64,000 nucleotides of DNA from Bradyrhizobium betae (GCF_008932115.1 NZ_CP044543.1:3664501-3728500), one strand, 5' to 3'; shown: positions 1-9,416, counted from the stretch's first letter. The notes: a model not told the origin generated them from the sequence alone. A program made the numbers and translations.

Positions 1-825
1 CAGCGCAAGCTGATGGCGCAGCAGAACCGCGCCTGGGAGTTCGATCTCGAAGAGGGCATTCTGGATCCCGCGCGGCTGTCGCGCGTGGTGACGGATCCGC
101 ATCATCCGCTGTCCTTCATGCACGAGAAGGAGGCGACCTTCCGCGACACCGTGGTGACGCTGCTGCTCGACAATTCCGGCTCGATGCGCGGACGCCCCAT
201 TACGGTGGCCGCGACCTGCGCCGACATCCTCGCGCGCACGCTGGAGCGTTGCGGCGTCAAGGTCGAGATTCTGGGCTTCACCACCCGCGCCTGGAAGGGC
301 GGGCAGTCGCGCGAGGCGTGGCTTGCGGCCGGCAAGCCGGCCAATCCCGGCCGCCTCAACGACCTCCGCCACATCATCTACAAGTCCGCAGACGCGCCCT
401 GGCGCCGTGCGCGGAAGAATCTCGGCCTGATGATGCGCGAGGGCCTGCTGAAGGAGAACATCGACGGCGAGGCGCTCGACTGGGCGCACAAGCGCCTGCT
501 CGGCCGTCCCGAGCAGCGCAAGATCCTGATGATGATCTCCGACGGTGCGCCGGTCGACGATTCCACGCTGTCGGTCAATCCTGGCAACTATCTCGAGCGG
601 CACCTGCGCCACATCATCGAGGAGATCGAGACCCGCTCGCCGGTCGAGCTGATCGCGATCGGCATCGGCCATGACGTGACGCGCTATTATCGCCGCGCGG
701 TGACGATCGTGGACGCGGAAGAACTCGGCGGCGCCATCACCGAGAAGCTGGCCGAGCTGTTCAGCGAGACCAACACCGCGCCGACGCAACCGGCCGGCCG
801 CCCGCGACGCAAACTGCATTCGTGA
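1..825 (+). CDS. cobT: Cobaltochelatase subunit CobT, C-terminal part (5' end outside window)
   Basis: The reading frame is open from base 1, so only the C-terminal 274 residues are visible. CobT works with CobN and CobS in ATP-dependent insertion of cobalt into hydrogenobyrinic acid diamide during aerobic cobalamin synthesis. The visible part is a von Willebrand A domain: a MIDAS motif DNSGSMRG follows a hydrophobic strand, and later strands read MMISDGAP and AIGIGHD. The opening stretch ([13 protein letters not shown]) is typical of the CobT linker before the VWA domain. The stop overlaps the next gene's GTG by 4 bp, so the two are probably co-transcribed. The family call is firm; cobS and the N-terminal half are not in the window. 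Confidence 0.93.
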   Translation, partial: QRKLMAQQNRAWEFDLEEGILDPARLSRVVTDPHHPLSFMHEKEATFRDTVVTLLLDNSGSMRGRPITVAATCADILARTLERCGVKVEILGFTTRAWKGGQSREAWLAAGKPANPGRLNDLRHIIYKSADAPWRRARKNLGLMMREGLLKENIDGEALDWAHKRLLGRPEQRKILMMISDGAPVDDSTLSVNPGNYLERHLRHIIEEIETRSPVELIAIGIGHDVTRYYRRAVTIVDAEELGGAITEKLAELFSETNTAPTQPAGRPRRKLHS

Positions 826-1904
826 GCACCCATCGATCCCGCCGCAGCTTCCTTGGTCACGCGGCGGCGGGATTTTCCACTCTCGCACTCTCCCGGCTGG
901 CGCAAGCTCAGGTTACGACCGAGCCGCCGCCGCGCGTCCCGCAGATCGAGCACGCCGTCACCGAGCCGGTCAGCGTCGAGGTCAACGCGCGGCCGATTCC
1001 CCATTTCGAGCCGCGCGACCGTTCGCGCGTGCGTTTCGGCTCATTGCAATATCGCAGCGGCCTGGTGCTGACCTCGCCCTATCGCGGCTTCGGCGGCCTG
1101 TCCGGAATCCGGCTCGACGCGAAGGGCGAGCGCTTCCTCGCGATCTCCGACCAGGGCGGCTGGTTCACCGGGAGCATCCGCTATTCCGGCGGCAAGATGG
1201 TCGGGCTCGACGATGTCGAGGCCGCGCCGGTGCTGGGGCCTGAGGGCCGGCCGATCACGGAAAAGCGCCTGTGGTACGACACCGAGTCGCTCGCGCGCGA
1301 CGGCTCGACCGTTTATGTCGGGCTCGAGCGCGTCAACCAGATCATGCGCTTCGATTTCGCCAAGGGCGGCACTCGCGCCCGCGGCGAGGTGATCCCGTCG
1401 CCGGCGGCGATACGCAAGCTGCCGAGCAACAAGGGGCTCGAAGCGCTGGTGTTCGTGCCGAAAGGCAAGGACCAGAACCAGCCGCTGGCAGGCACGCTGA
1501 TCGCGTTCTCCGAGCGCGGGCTGGACGCCGACGGCAATCTGGTCGCCTTCCTGATCGGCGGCTCCACGCCGGGCCAGTTCAGCGTTCGCCGCATCGACAA
1601 GTTCGACATCAGCGATGCGGTGCTGCTGCCCTCTGGCGAGCTGCTCATCCTCGAACGCAAATTCTCCTGGTTCACCGGCGTCAACATCCGCATCCGCTCG
1701 ATTCCCCTGAAATCGATCGCGCCGAACGCGCTGGTCGACGGTCCCGCGCTGTTCAACGCCGATCTCGGTCACGAGATCGACAACATGGAAGGCATCGACG
1801 CCCACGTCACGCCGGAGGGCGAGACCGTGCTGACGCTGATCTCCGACGACAATTTCTCGCTGCTCCAGCGCACGCTGCTGCTGCAGTTCACGCTGGTGGA
1901 GTAG
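822..1904 (+). CDS. Tat-exported esterase-like/phytase-like protein
   Basis: A 360-residue protein with a twin-arginine signal at the N-terminus ([18 protein letters not shown], cleavage probably near AQAQ), so it should be exported folded to the periplasm. The body matches the style of the 'esterase-like activity of phytase' family (beta-propeller-like, with alternating [18 protein letters not shown] and [10 protein letters not shown] segments). The substrate is unknown. It starts at a GTG that overlaps the cobT stop (GTGA), which supports translational coupling, although no cobalamin role is evident. The family assignment is from sequence style and moderately sure; phytase activity should not be assumed. 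Confidence 0.8.
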   Translation: MSTHRSRRSFLGHAAAGFSTLALSRLAQAQVTTEPPPRVPQIEHAVTEPVSVEVNARPIPHFEPRDRSRVRFGSLQYRSGLVLTSPYRGFGGLSGIRLDAKGERFLAISDQGGWFTGSIRYSGGKMVGLDDVEAAPVLGPEGRPITEKRLWYDTESLARDGSTVYVGLERVNQIMRFDFAKGGTRARGEVIPSPAAIRKLPSNKGLEALVFVPKGKDQNQPLAGTLIAFSERGLDADGNLVAFLIGGSTPGQFSVRRIDKFDISDAVLLPSGELLILERKFSWFTGVNIRIRSIPLKSIAPNALVDGPALFNADLGHEIDNMEGIDAHVTPEGETVLTLISDDNFSLLQRTLLLQFTLVE

Positions 1905-1929
1905 GGCCACGTCGTCGCGACATTCTCCG

Positions 1930-2064
1930 CTGTCGTCCCGGCGAAGGCCGGGACCCATAACCACAGGGAGCAGTTGTGGAGCGAGTTGGTCACTCCGAGT
2001 CTTCGCCAAACCACTCCCTGTGGCTATGGTCCCGGATCTGCGCTTCGCTTGTCCGGGACGACAG
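1930..2064. repeat. Dispersed hairpin repeat, family A (copy 1)
   Basis: Outer arms CTGTCGTCCCGG and CCGGGACGACAG form a long inverted repeat, with inner arms around ACCCATAACCACAGGGAG and CTCCCTGTGGCTATGG. The same architecture recurs at 3363, 4628, 7278 and 41799. It occupies most of the gap between two same-strand genes. Confidence 0.8.
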
Positions 2065-2207
2065 CTGAAGCCGCCGCGCGATCCCGTGATCACATGGCCA
2101 CGCAATGCATCCCCCGCGCGCTGCCATGCCGCTCGCGCAACTGGCAATCCGCTCGTGCCTCACTACACTCCTCCCCATTGCCCCCTCTCATCCTCCGGAA
2201 CCCCCGC

Positions 2208-3320
2208 ATGAGCGCCCTGTTTTCCCCGATCAAGCTGCGCGGCCTGACCTTGAAGAACCGTCTCGTGGTGTCGCCGATGTGCCAGTATTCGGCCGATGAC
2301 GGCGTTCCCACCGACTGGCACTTCACCCACATCAACAATCTGGCGCTGTCGGGCGCCGCGATGTTCTGCATCGAGGCGACCCATGTCGAGGCGATCGGCC
2401 GCATCACGCCGGGCTGCCTTGGGCTGTACAGCGACGCCGCCGAGGCCGCGCTGAAGCAGATCCTCACCTCGGTGCGAAAGTATTCCTCCACGGCGATTGC
2501 GATGCAGCTCGCCCATGCCGGCCGCAAGGCTTCCAGCGCACGGCCCTGGGACGGCGGCCAGCTGATCCCCGAGAGCGCGGGCGGCTGGCAGACGGTGGCG
2601 CCGTCGGCGCTGCCGCACAAGGACGGCGAGGCCGCGCCGCTGGCGCTCGATGCCGCGGGCCTGAAGCGCATCCGCGACGCCTTCGTCGACAGCGCCAGGC
2701 GGGCCGCGCGGCTCGGCATCGACGCCATCGAGCTGCATGGCGCGCACGGTTATCTGCTGCACCAGTTCCTGTCGCCGATCTCCAACAAGCGCACCGACGA
2801 ATATGGCGGTTCGCTCGAGAACCGCATGCGCTTTCCGCTCGAAGTCTACGACGCGGTGCGCGCGGTGTTCCCGCACGACAAGCCGATCGGCATGCGCGTG
2901 TCGTCGACCGACTGGGTCGAGGGCGGCTGGGATTTGGCGCAGACCATTGAATTTTCCAATGCGCTGAAGGCGCGCGGCGTCGACTGGATCGATGCCTCCT
3001 CCGGCGGCGTCTCGCCGCTGCAGAAGATCACGCTCGGCCCCGGCTACCAGGTGCAATTTGCCGACGCCATCAAGCGCGAGACCGGATTGCCGACCATCGC
3101 CGTCGGCCTGATCACGGAAGGCAAGCACGCCGAAGAGATCGTCGCGAGCGGCAAGGCCGACATGGTCGCGCTCGCCCGCGGCATGCTCTACGACCCGCGC
3201 TGGGGCTGGCATGCCGCCGCCGAACTCGGCGGCGAGGTCGAAGCCCCGCCGCAATACTGGCGCTCGCAGCCCTCGACGCAGAAGGCGCTGTTCGGCAAGA
3301 CCACGTTCGGGGCGAGGTAA
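2208..3320 (+). CDS. NADH:flavin oxidoreductase, Old Yellow Enzyme family (YqjM-like)
   Basis: A 370-residue TIM-barrel flavoprotein beginning MSALFSPIKLRGLTLKNR, the usual OYE start. An open frame exists further upstream but it runs through the repeat, so the ATG at 2208 is chosen. The segment SPMCQYSADDG carries the cysteine typical of the YqjM (thermophilic-like) branch, and ELHGAHGYLLHQFLSP carries the substrate-binding histidines. FMN-binding segments near the C-terminus (TIAVGLI, ADMVALARGML) are intact. Such enzymes reduce activated C=C bonds of enones or nitro compounds with NAD(P)H in the cytoplasm; the physiological substrate cannot be read from sequence. It stands alone between two repeats, with no obvious operon partner. 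Confidence 0.92.
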   Translation: MSALFSPIKLRGLTLKNRLVVSPMCQYSADDGVPTDWHFTHINNLALSGAAMFCIEATHVEAIGRITPGCLGLYSDAAEAALKQILTSVRKYSSTAIAMQLAHAGRKASSARPWDGGQLIPESAGGWQTVAPSALPHKDGEAAPLALDAAGLKRIRDAFVDSARRAARLGIDAIELHGAHGYLLHQFLSPISNKRTDEYGGSLENRMRFPLEVYDAVRAVFPHDKPIGMRVSSTDWVEGGWDLAQTIEFSNALKARGVDWIDASSGGVSPLQKITLGPGYQVQFADAIKRETGLPTIAVGLITEGKHAEEIVASGKADMVALARGMLYDPRWGWHAAAELGGEVEAPPQYWRSQPSTQKALFGKTTFGAR

Positions 3321-3362
3321 GGGCGAAGCGCATGAGATGCGATGGCGTTGCGGCAATCACCG

Positions 3363-3520
3363 CTGTCGTCCCGGACAAGCGAAGCGCAGATCCGGGACCC
3401 ATACCGCGTGATCTCACGATGGCGCGCGGTGTAGTTTGACAACTTAACCAAGAGTCTTCGCCAAACTGCGCCCTGTGGTTATGGATCCCGGATCTGCGCT
3501 TCGCTTGTCCGGGACGACAG
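3363..3520. repeat. Dispersed hairpin repeat, family A (copy 2)
   Basis: It opens CTGTCGTCCCGGACAAGCGA and closes with its reverse complement, TCGCTTGTCCGGGACGACAG. The internal segment ACCCATACCGCGTGATCTCA differs from copy 1. It lies directly after the OYE gene, where it may also act as a transcript-end hairpin. Confidence 0.75.
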
Positions 3521-3641
3521 CGGAATGCGCGGCGCACGCTCTCGCCTTCCAGCCCCTCACGCATCCGTAAATCCCCTTAGCTTCCACCCCCCGCGAAACT
3601 GGCCTAACCTCCTTGCACTCGCGGCAATACGGAGGCTGGCC

Positions 3642-4049
3642 ATGCGGTTTCGGGTTCGGAAGGCTGCCCACGTTTTCGAACGCGTGGGTCTTGCGGTCGC
3701 GGGAGCGGCGTGCGGTCTGTTCGTCGGCGCCTATGTCGGCTCGGCGTTCGCCGTGCTCACCACGCAGGGCTTTCTGCTGATGATGATGGTGCTCGGCTTC
3801 GTCGGCTTCTATCTCGGCATCGACACGCCGCAGCTTCCCTTCGACGAGGCGCACAGCCACATCGACGCCGCGGAATTGCTGAGCTCGGCCGGCACGCTGT
3901 GCGCGACCTTCGCCGCGTTCGCCTCCGTTGCCGTCATCGTGCTGCGGCTCGAGCCGCACAGCGCGCTGACCTGGCTCGTCCTGATCGGCTGGATCGGCGG
4001 CGTCGCGATGCAGATCGTGGCCGGCGCCAAGGCGCGGATGCGGAAGTAG
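3642..4049 (+). CDS. Small integral membrane protein, function unknown
   Basis: A 135-residue protein. The ATG at 3642 is chosen over longer readings because GGAGG stands 6-7 bases before it and the upstream part of the frame crosses a repeat. Hydrophobic segments at about residues 16-35, 38-58, 80-102 and 107-127 suggest four membrane helices, and the C-terminus is basic (KARMRK). No catalytic motif is visible and I do not recognise the family. The cytoplasmic start MRFRVRKAAHVFERVG is rich in arginine and lysine, consistent with an N-in orientation. It stands alone between repeats. Confidence 0.6.
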   Translation: MRFRVRKAAHVFERVGLAVAGAACGLFVGAYVGSAFAVLTTQGFLLMMMVLGFVGFYLGIDTPQLPFDEAHSHIDAAELLSSAGTLCATFAAFASVAVIVLRLEPHSALTWLVLIGWIGGVAMQIVAGAKARMRK

Positions 4050-4057
4050 CTTTCTTC

Positions 4058-4208
4058 CTTCTCCCCTTGTGGGAGAAAGTGGCGCGTAGCGCCGGATGAG
4101 GGGTCTATCTCCGCGAATTCGGCTGCGAAAGATGAGATTGAGGAGGCAGACCCCTCACCCGTCTCGCCGCCATGCGGCGAGCCACCCTCTCCCACAAGGG
4201 GAGAGGGT
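4058..4208. repeat. Dispersed hairpin repeat, family C (copy 1)
   Basis: The arms CTCCCCTTGTGGGAGAAAGT and CCCTCTCCCACAAGGGGAG flank an inner pair containing CCCCTCACCCGTCTCGCCGC. The same repeat occurs in inverted internal order at 6201-6352. It lies between the convergent 3' ends of the membrane-protein gene and the PilZ gene. Confidence 0.75.
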
Positions 4209-4233
4209 CATACGGCTGACCTTGCTCGCTAGT

Positions 4234-4479
4234 CTAGAACACCACGCCGACCCGCGTGCCGCGCTTCCAGGCGATGCGGCAGCGCTTCCTGGTGTTGACG
4301 TGCAAGAGCTCGAACCGGTCGGGAATCTTGACCTGGCCGCCGAGATCGACGCAAGCCCCGCCCGGCGAATAATCGACAAGCGTGCAGATGATCACCGGCG
4401 CGCTCTTGTCGGTGATGATCTTGGCCTGGCGGGACACCAGGCCTGCCGGTTTGACGCGGGCATGTCGGCGCGGATGCAT
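4234..4479 (-). CDS. PilZ-domain protein
   Basis: An 81-residue single-domain protein with the PilZ pattern: a basic N-terminal RRHAR motif and a D-x-S-x-x-G-x-x-x-x motif in VDYSPGGACVDLG, followed by beta strands ending RIAWKRGTRVGVVF. PilZ domains bind cyclic di-GMP, but many short alphaproteobacterial copies lack a proven ligand. The start is ambiguous: a GTG at 4485 lies almost on top of GGAGGAG, whereas the ATG at 4479 has proper spacing and is preferred. It is monocistronic, downstream of a promoter-sized gap. Motility or envelope regulation is the likely role, by inference from the family only. Confidence 0.75.
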   Translation of the reverse strand: MHPRRHARVKPAGLVSRQAKIITDKSAPVIICTLVDYSPGGACVDLGGQVKIPDRFELLHVNTRKRCRIAWKRGTRVGVVF

Positions 4480-4627
4480 TGGCACTCTCCTCCAATTCCG
4501 CGGATCGCGGCGGGCTTGAGGGCGATGATGCGGGGCAGATGATGCGATCCGGCTAAAGCGGGGGTGAGAATTTTAATGAAAAGTGACGGCGAAGCGTGAA
4601 AGTTGGAGGAAGCGGGCCCCAATCCCG

Positions 4628-4756
4628 CTGTCGTCCCTGCGAACGCAGGGACCCATACCGCGTGACCTTTCGATTGCGGGCGGCGGCAGTCCCGGACGAC
4701 GAATCTTCGCCAAACGACGCCTTGTGGTGATGGGTCCCTGCGTTCGCAGGGACGAC
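4628..4756. repeat. Dispersed hairpin repeat, family A (copy 3)
   Basis: The arms CTGTCGTCCCTGCGAACGCA and TGCGTTCGCAGGGACGAC are inverted, with a second inverted pair around CCCGGACGACGAATCTTCGC. It fills most of the 4480-4793 gap, which otherwise holds only the PilZ gene's upstream region. Confidence 0.75.
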
Positions 4757-4793
4757 GCCGGTGGCTCGCAATGACGAGTGGTGAGAGCCCCCA

Positions 4794-6119
4794 TCACCCC
4801 GTCACGATCTCATCCGACTCCGCTCCCGCGCCCGCATGCGGCCCCACCGGCATCGGGACCGTCTGATACGTCTTCGGCAGATTCACCGGCCGATAGTCCG
4901 GGTCCAATTCCATCCGCTTCACCACGCTCTCGTGCACATGCGCGCCTTCGGGGATCACGCGCGGCTCGCAATCGGGGATGTAGAAGCCCAAAAACACCTT
5001 CCGCTCCGGCCATTCCTTGTACTTCGCGCTCTTCGGAACATATTCCAGCACGCGCCAGGCCGCGTTCATCGAATTGTGCAATTGGCCCGTCGTTCCCGTG
5101 TATTCAGGCGGGACATATTTGAACGGCGAGTTCTTGCGCTGCACGCCCCAGGCAAGCTGGTTCACCGTGCGCGGGTTGAAGTTCAGCCCGGCCTTCGCCG
5201 CCTCGTCGATCATCCACACCAGCGGATATTTCGACTCCCCGCTCTCGGCCTCCGGATAGCCGCCGCCGACGTCGCAATGCACGCCGGCGAACCACACCTG
5301 CATGATGTCCTGCGGCTGCTTCCTGTCGTCGGGCACGAAGCGGTTGCTCCAGAACTCCTGCGGCTCGCGCCATTGCTTGAGGCGGAACATGCAGCGCCGC
5401 TCGTCGATCGCGATCGCCTGCCGGAAGATGTTGACGCTGGGATTGCGCAGCGTGAAGGCCAGCTCCTCGAAGCTCGGCCAGTACAGCCGGTCGGCGCGCG
5501 GAACGATCACGCTCGCCACGGTGTCCCAGACGCCGATGAAATGGATGGTCGGCCAGCGCGAGGAGGTGATGCGCGCGAACTGCGCGGCGAGATCGAACTT
5601 GTCCTTGGGCAGCGGCCCGTCGTCGTCGAAGCCGGAATCCGTGAGGGCGGCGAGGTCGTTGCCGCGCCCGGAGCCGGAATATTGCTTGTAGGAGATCAGG
5701 CCCGAGCCTGCGAGGTTGGCCTGCTCCGGCGAGATCAGGCCGATCTTGTGGATCAGCCCCGCCAGCACCCGCACGGTATAGGCGCCGCGCGAAAAACCGA
5801 ACAGATAGATCCTGTCGCCGGGCGCGTAATGCTCGACCAGGAAGCAATAGGCTGACAGCACGTTGTCATCGAGCCCGTAGCCGGTGGCGAGCCCCAGCAC
5901 CAGATTGACGTTGGCCTTGAGCCGGTGCCACGTCGTCGGCTCCGTCACCGTGCCGACGCCGGGATCGTAGAACACCATCTGCCGCGGCTGCGTCTTGTCG
6001 GTCTTGCGCAGGCAGCGGTACAGCTTCAGGACGTTGGAGATGTTTTCGGAGATCTCGTTGCCGGTGCCGTCACAGCAGATGACGAGGTTCTTCGGCTCGG
6101 CTTTGCGCTCGTGCTCCAC
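4794..6119 (-). CDS. DUF2235-family alpha/beta hydrolase (Tle1-like)
   Basis: A 441-residue protein with the hallmarks of the DUF2235 family: VICCDGTGNE near the N-terminus, a nucleophile elbow GFSRGAYTVR around residue 110, and HFIGVWDTVASV in the middle. Family members hydrolyse esters, and some are type VI secretion phospholipase effectors. No signal peptide or secretion-system gene is seen here, so a cytoplasmic or housekeeping role is equally possible. A conserved AGVHCDVGGGYPE segment likely holds the catalytic aspartate/histidine region. The gene is flanked by repeats and stands alone on the minus strand. Confidence 0.85.
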   Translation of the reverse strand: MEHERKAEPKNLVICCDGTGNEISENISNVLKLYRCLRKTDKTQPRQMVFYDPGVGTVTEPTTWHRLKANVNLVLGLATGYGLDDNVLSAYCFLVEHYAPGDRIYLFGFSRGAYTVRVLAGLIHKIGLISPEQANLAGSGLISYKQYSGSGRGNDLAALTDSGFDDDGPLPKDKFDLAAQFARITSSRWPTIHFIGVWDTVASVIVPRADRLYWPSFEELAFTLRNPSVNIFRQAIAIDERRCMFRLKQWREPQEFWSNRFVPDDRKQPQDIMQVWFAGVHCDVGGGYPEAESGESKYPLVWMIDEAAKAGLNFNPRTVNQLAWGVQRKNSPFKYVPPEYTGTTGQLHNSMNAAWRVLEYVPKSAKYKEWPERKVFLGFYIPDCEPRVIPEGAHVHESVVKRMELDPDYRPVNLPKTYQTVPMPVGPHAGAGAESDEIVTG

Positions 6120-6200
6120 AGGTCAGCCCCTCCCGGTGATGCGACCCGGGCGAGTATAGCCGAAAAGCGCAGGAGGGAAGAGACGTGTGGCGCGGCGCAT

Positions 6201-6352
6201 CCCCTCTCCCCTTGTGGGAGAGGGTGGCTCGCCGCGAAGCGGCGAGACGGGTGAGGGGTCTCTCTCCGCGCGCGAATCTCCCGCGTCAGAATTTCCGGAG
6301 GCAACCCCTCATCCGGCGCTTCGCGCCACCTTCTCCCACAAGGGGAGAAGGG
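6201..6352. repeat. Dispersed hairpin repeat, family C (copy 2)
   Basis: The outer arms CCCCTCTCCCCTTGTGGGAG and CTTCTCCCACAAGGGGAGAA match the copy at 4058-4208. Inner arms carry GGCTCGCCGCGAAGCGGCGA. It lies between the start of the DUF2235 gene and the end of the next minus-strand gene. Confidence 0.75.
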
Positions 6353-6370
6353 AAGACAGCACGCCTCGCC

Positions 6371-6502
6371 CTACTTCTTCTTCCCCGACCCGATCTCCGG
6401 CTGCCACGCATCCTTGCGGCTCGGTGCCGCGGCGCTCGTCTTGATCTTGTCCTTCTTCGGCTTCTTGGTCTCGCGATTGCTGCGTTGCTGTCCCTTGGCC
6501 AT
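6371..6502 (-). CDS. Very small basic protein, unknown function
   Basis: A 43-residue lysine-rich protein starting MAKGQQRSNRETKKPKKDKI and ending KKK. GAGGAG lies about nine bases before the ATG at 6502, a good ribosome binding site, which is the main reason to accept so short a gene. It resembles the tiny 'MAKGQ(Q/M)RSNRE-KKPK' proteins common in rhizobia, whose function is unknown; this likeness is from memory. The composition suggests a nucleic-acid- or ribosome-associated protein, which is only a guess. It is divergent from the gene at 6689. Confidence 0.65.
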   Translation of the reverse strand: MAKGQQRSNRETKKPKKDKIKTSAAAPSRKDAWQPEIGSGKKK

Positions 6503-6688
6503 GATGTCGGTCTCCTCTAGACGCGCAATGATGCGCCAGCGTACGCCTGCGGTCCGGCGATAGCGAGCGCTAAAGCGGCAGCCTGCGCGCCGGTGCCGCC
6601 GAAGAAAGCGTTGGCTATTGCGGCCAAAGGAGCGCATGTTCGTCCCAGCAGCGTCGGTTGGGGCCTGACCAGCGAAAGGGAGGCTTGC

Positions 6689-6970
6689 ATGACCATTCGC
6701 TCGCGGCGCGAAACCATTACATTCAGGCATCCGGTCCACATCCGCGGCATCGAACGCGCATTGCCGGCCGGCGCCTATGAGGTCGTCACCGACGAGGAGA
6801 TGATCGAGGGCCTGTCCTTCGCATCCTGGCGCCGCATCGCCACCATGATCACTGTGCCGTCCGAAGGCGTCAGGGGCGCAACCGAGATGCTGTCGATCGG
6901 CTCGGTCGACCTCGCCGATGCGCAGGCGGCCGACGCGCAATCCGAACAGGCAGGCGCCGCCCATGACTGA
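6689..6970 (+). CDS. Conserved hypothetical protein, 93 aa
   Basis: The ATG at 6689 follows AAAGGGAGG with good spacing. The protein starts MTIRSRRETITFRHPVHIRG and reads as a mostly beta-stranded small soluble domain (RALPAGAYEVVTDEEMIEGLSF) with an alanine- and aspartate-rich tail. No motif is recognised. Its 3' end overlaps the start of the next gene by 8 bp, so the two form a small operon. Confidence 0.65.
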   Translation: MTIRSRRETITFRHPVHIRGIERALPAGAYEVVTDEEMIEGLSFASWRRIATMITVPSEGVRGATEMLSIGSVDLADAQAADAQSEQAGAAHD

Positions 6971-7259
6971 CATCCCGGTCGATCTCGACAAGCATCGCGG
7001 CATGGCCGCCCAGAAGGCGACCGATCTGCGCCGCGCGCTGGCCGACGTCGAGAACAACGTCCGCGAGCTGCGCGAGCGCGAGGCTGATCTCGAAAACCGC
7101 ATGATGTCGGCGCCCGCCACGTCGTGGCCCGAGGCCGCGGTGAAGGCGCGCTATCTGCTCAACCTCTATGCCGCCAGCCTGCCCACCGAAGACACCCGCC
7201 ACCGCGCGCTGGTGGCCGCCCTGTTCGACGATTTCGCCAAGCTCAGCGGCGACAGCTGA
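6963..7259 (+). CDS. Conserved hypothetical coiled-coil protein, 98 aa
   Basis: It starts MTDIPVDLDKHRGMAAQKAT at an ATG inside the end of the preceding gene. A heptad-rich stretch (ALADVENNVRELREREADLE, about residues 26-45) suggests a short coiled coil, followed by an amphipathic helical C-terminal part. The product is not recognised. Its overlap with the upstream gene implies translational coupling and a shared role. Confidence 0.65.
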   Translation: MTDIPVDLDKHRGMAAQKATDLRRALADVENNVRELREREADLENRMMSAPATSWPEAAVKARYLLNLYAASLPTEDTRHRALVAALFDDFAKLSGDS

Positions 7260-7277
7260 AGCTAGCCGCAAACACAT

Positions 7278-7402
7278 CTGTCGTCCCCGCGAAGGCGGGG
7301 ACCCATAACCCCAGGGAGCGGTTTGACGCGAAGGCGGTTACTCCGAGTCCCCGTAAACCACTTTTCCCTGTCGTGACGAGTCCCTGCTTCAGCCGGGACG
7401 AC
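7278..7402. repeat. Dispersed hairpin repeat, family A (copy 4)
   Basis: It opens CTGTCGTCCCCGCGAAGGCG, continues ACCCATAACCCCAGGGAGCG and closes with TTCAGCCGGGACGAC; the inner GGTTACTCCGAGTC segment matches copies 1 and 5. It fills the gap before the DUF1488-like gene. Confidence 0.75.
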
Positions 7403-7424
7403 GCGCGCAGCAAAGGAGTACCCC

Positions 7425-7703
7425 ATGCCCCTCACCACCAGCCGCTTCATCGCCTACGATCAGGACCGCGGCATCGTCCAGTTCTCGATGCAGGACGGCC
7501 CCCGGGAATTCGCCTGCGCGATCTCGACCTCCGCCATGGACGACCTCGAACGCGGCCCCCGCGCCAGGCCCAGCGAGCGCGAAGAGCAGTTCATGCGCCT
7601 GCGCGAGCGCATCGAAGCCTGCGTGGAGCGGAAGTATCAGGCGACGGAGTTCGAAGGCACGCCGCCGGGGATCGTGCTGCGGAGCATTGATTTTCGGGGG
7701 TAG
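7425..7703 (+). CDS. DUF1488-like small protein
   Basis: A 92-residue protein, start ATG preceded by AAAGGAG. It reads as a small alpha/beta fold of the DUF1488 style: IVQFSMQDGPREFACAISTSAMDDL, then a helical part EEQFMRLRERIEACVERKY and a final strand GIVLRSIDF. DUF1488 members have no known function. It is the last gene of normal base composition before the AT-richer insert. Assignment is by pattern memory and moderately sure. Confidence 0.7.
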   Translation: MPLTTSRFIAYDQDRGIVQFSMQDGPREFACAISTSAMDDLERGPRARPSEREEQFMRLRERIEACVERKYQATEFEGTPPGIVLRSIDFRG

Positions 7704-7790
7704 GGGAGAGGCGAGTACGCGGATCGCCAGCGTAGTGTGGCCTGTTCCGGCACTACGCCTATGAAGCGCGAGCTTTCGAGGCTGCTCCTG

Positions 7791-9416
7791 CTAAGCTTCA
7801 GTCTCGACCGATTGCAATTCCTCAATTGCTGATGGTTCAGGCTCGTCTGAGTTTGGCGTCGCCAAAAGTGCGGTCACTTCAATTTCCGGCAGCATCTCTA
7901 CGGAGCGTAGCTTTCGGTCGATCGCACGCTTCCGAATTGATACCCCATCAATAGTGTTTGAAGCTTCCTGTAGCTTCTTTTGTACTTTATCGATAATCGA
8001 ACCGTATTTTTCGAATTCGGTCTTTACTGCGCCGAGAATTTGCCAGACTTCGCTAGATCGTTTTTGAATGGCGAGAGTCCTGAAACCCATGCGCAGACTA
8101 TTCAAAAGTGCAAGCAGGGTTGTAGGTCCAGTTACGAGAATTCGATTCTCGCGCTGGAGAAAGTCTGAAAGGCCGGGTCTTCTGATGACCTCGGCGTACA
8201 AGCCTTCCGTAGGTAAAAACATTACCGCAAAGTCGGTGCTAAACGGCGGGTGAATGTATTTTGTCGCGATATCGTTCGCAGCTTGCCGAATACGGGTCTC
8301 CAAGGCTTTGCCGGCTAGGTCGACCGTCTCCACATCGCCGCGCTCTGATGCATCCATTAATCGTTCAAAATCTTCGGTCGGAAACTTCGCGTCGATTGGC
8401 AGCCAGAGCGGGCCACCTTCGCCACCCGGAAGTCTGATTGAAAACTCGACCCTTTGATTGCTCCCGGGCCTTACTTCGACGTTCTTTTCATACTGATCAG
8501 GCGCCATCGCCTGTTCAAGGATGCTAGCTAACGTGACCTCTCCCCAAGTGCCTCTAGCCCTTACATTTGTCATCATGCGCTTGAGGTCGCCGACACCCGT
8601 GGCCAAGTTCTGCATCTCTCCTAAGCCGCGAAAGACCTGCTCCAACTGATCGCTGACTTGCTTGAAGCTATTGGTAAGTCGCTGTTCCAAAGTGTCGTGA
8701 AGCTTTTCATCGACTGTCGCGCGCATTTGCTCAAGTTTTGCGGCGTTGTCGCTACGGATGACCTCTAGACGAGCTTCTACCGTGGTGCGAATCCCTTCTT
8801 GTGCCTTCTCCAGTCTTTCAGTGAGGGAGCCGAGAGTGTCATTGACATTGCCGAGCCGTTCACTCTGCAACTGACTCGATTGGGTAAGCGAGTCATTTAC
8901 GCTAGTTCCTAGCCGATGGAAGCTGTTACTGAGTTCGTCTTTCAGGATGCGGGCCGTCTCCGCATGTCCCGTTAAGTTCTGCTCAAGCTTCTGTTCGATC
9001 ATGCCTCGAAGGCTATCTCGATTTGTGACTGCCTCCGATCTCCTTTTCTCGATGTCAGTGTCCAATTTGGAAGCGATGCTATCGGCTCGCAGCTCAATCG
9101 ATAAAATTCCGCTATCGAGCCGGGTCGAAAACTCCTTAATCTGGTCGTTGATACCTCGTCCAAGGCTGCTAAAGCCAACGATGATCGCTTCCTGAAATTT
9201 CGCTAGTAGATTGGCGAGTTCCTCCCTGACGCTCCGTGATTGATCCTCGGTCACTCGGCGAAGGACCTCAGTCTCTTCGCGAAGTAGTCTGCCAAGCGCG
9301 GCCAGCGACAATTCTTGAGCCAATCGACGATAAGATAGGTAGCTGAGGAGCGAGAGTACGGCGGCGATCAAGCTAATTCCACATGAAGCTGACAACAACG
9401 AAAGGTTCAAATCCAT
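7791..9416 (-). CDS. rmuC: RmuC-family protein (DNA recombination protein)
   Basis: A 541-residue protein: one N-terminal membrane segment (about residues 8-28), a long coiled coil (about 45-290) and the RmuC core with GTWGEVTLASILEQ and the IDAKFP motif near residues 341-346. RmuC proteins have a restriction-endonuclease-like fold and limit recombination at inverted repeats. The ATG at 9416 has GGAGGG five bases upstream; a TTG at 9428 is the only longer choice. It lies 21 bp after the helicase gene on the same strand, so the two are probably one operon. Base composition is much lower in G+C than its neighbours, suggesting transfer, and it may not be the strain's only rmuC. Confidence 0.85.
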   Translation of the reverse strand: MDLNLSLLSASCGISLIAAVLSLLSYLSYRRLAQELSLAALGRLLREETEVLRRVTEDQSRSVREELANLLAKFQEAIIVGFSSLGRGINDQIKEFSTRLDSGILSIELRADSIASKLDTDIEKRRSEAVTNRDSLRGMIEQKLEQNLTGHAETARILKDELSNSFHRLGTSVNDSLTQSSQLQSERLGNVNDTLGSLTERLEKAQEGIRTTVEARLEVIRSDNAAKLEQMRATVDEKLHDTLEQRLTNSFKQVSDQLEQVFRGLGEMQNLATGVGDLKRMMTNVRARGTWGEVTLASILEQAMAPDQYEKNVEVRPGSNQRVEFSIRLPGGEGGPLWLPIDAKFPTEDFERLMDASERGDVETVDLAGKALETRIRQAANDIATKYIHPPFSTDFAVMFLPTEGLYAEVIRRPGLSDFLQRENRILVTGPTTLLALLNSLRMGFRTLAIQKRSSEVWQILGAVKTEFEKYGSIIDKVQKKLQEASNTIDGVSIRKRAIDRKLRSVEMLPEIEVTALLATPNSDEPEPSAIEELQSVETEA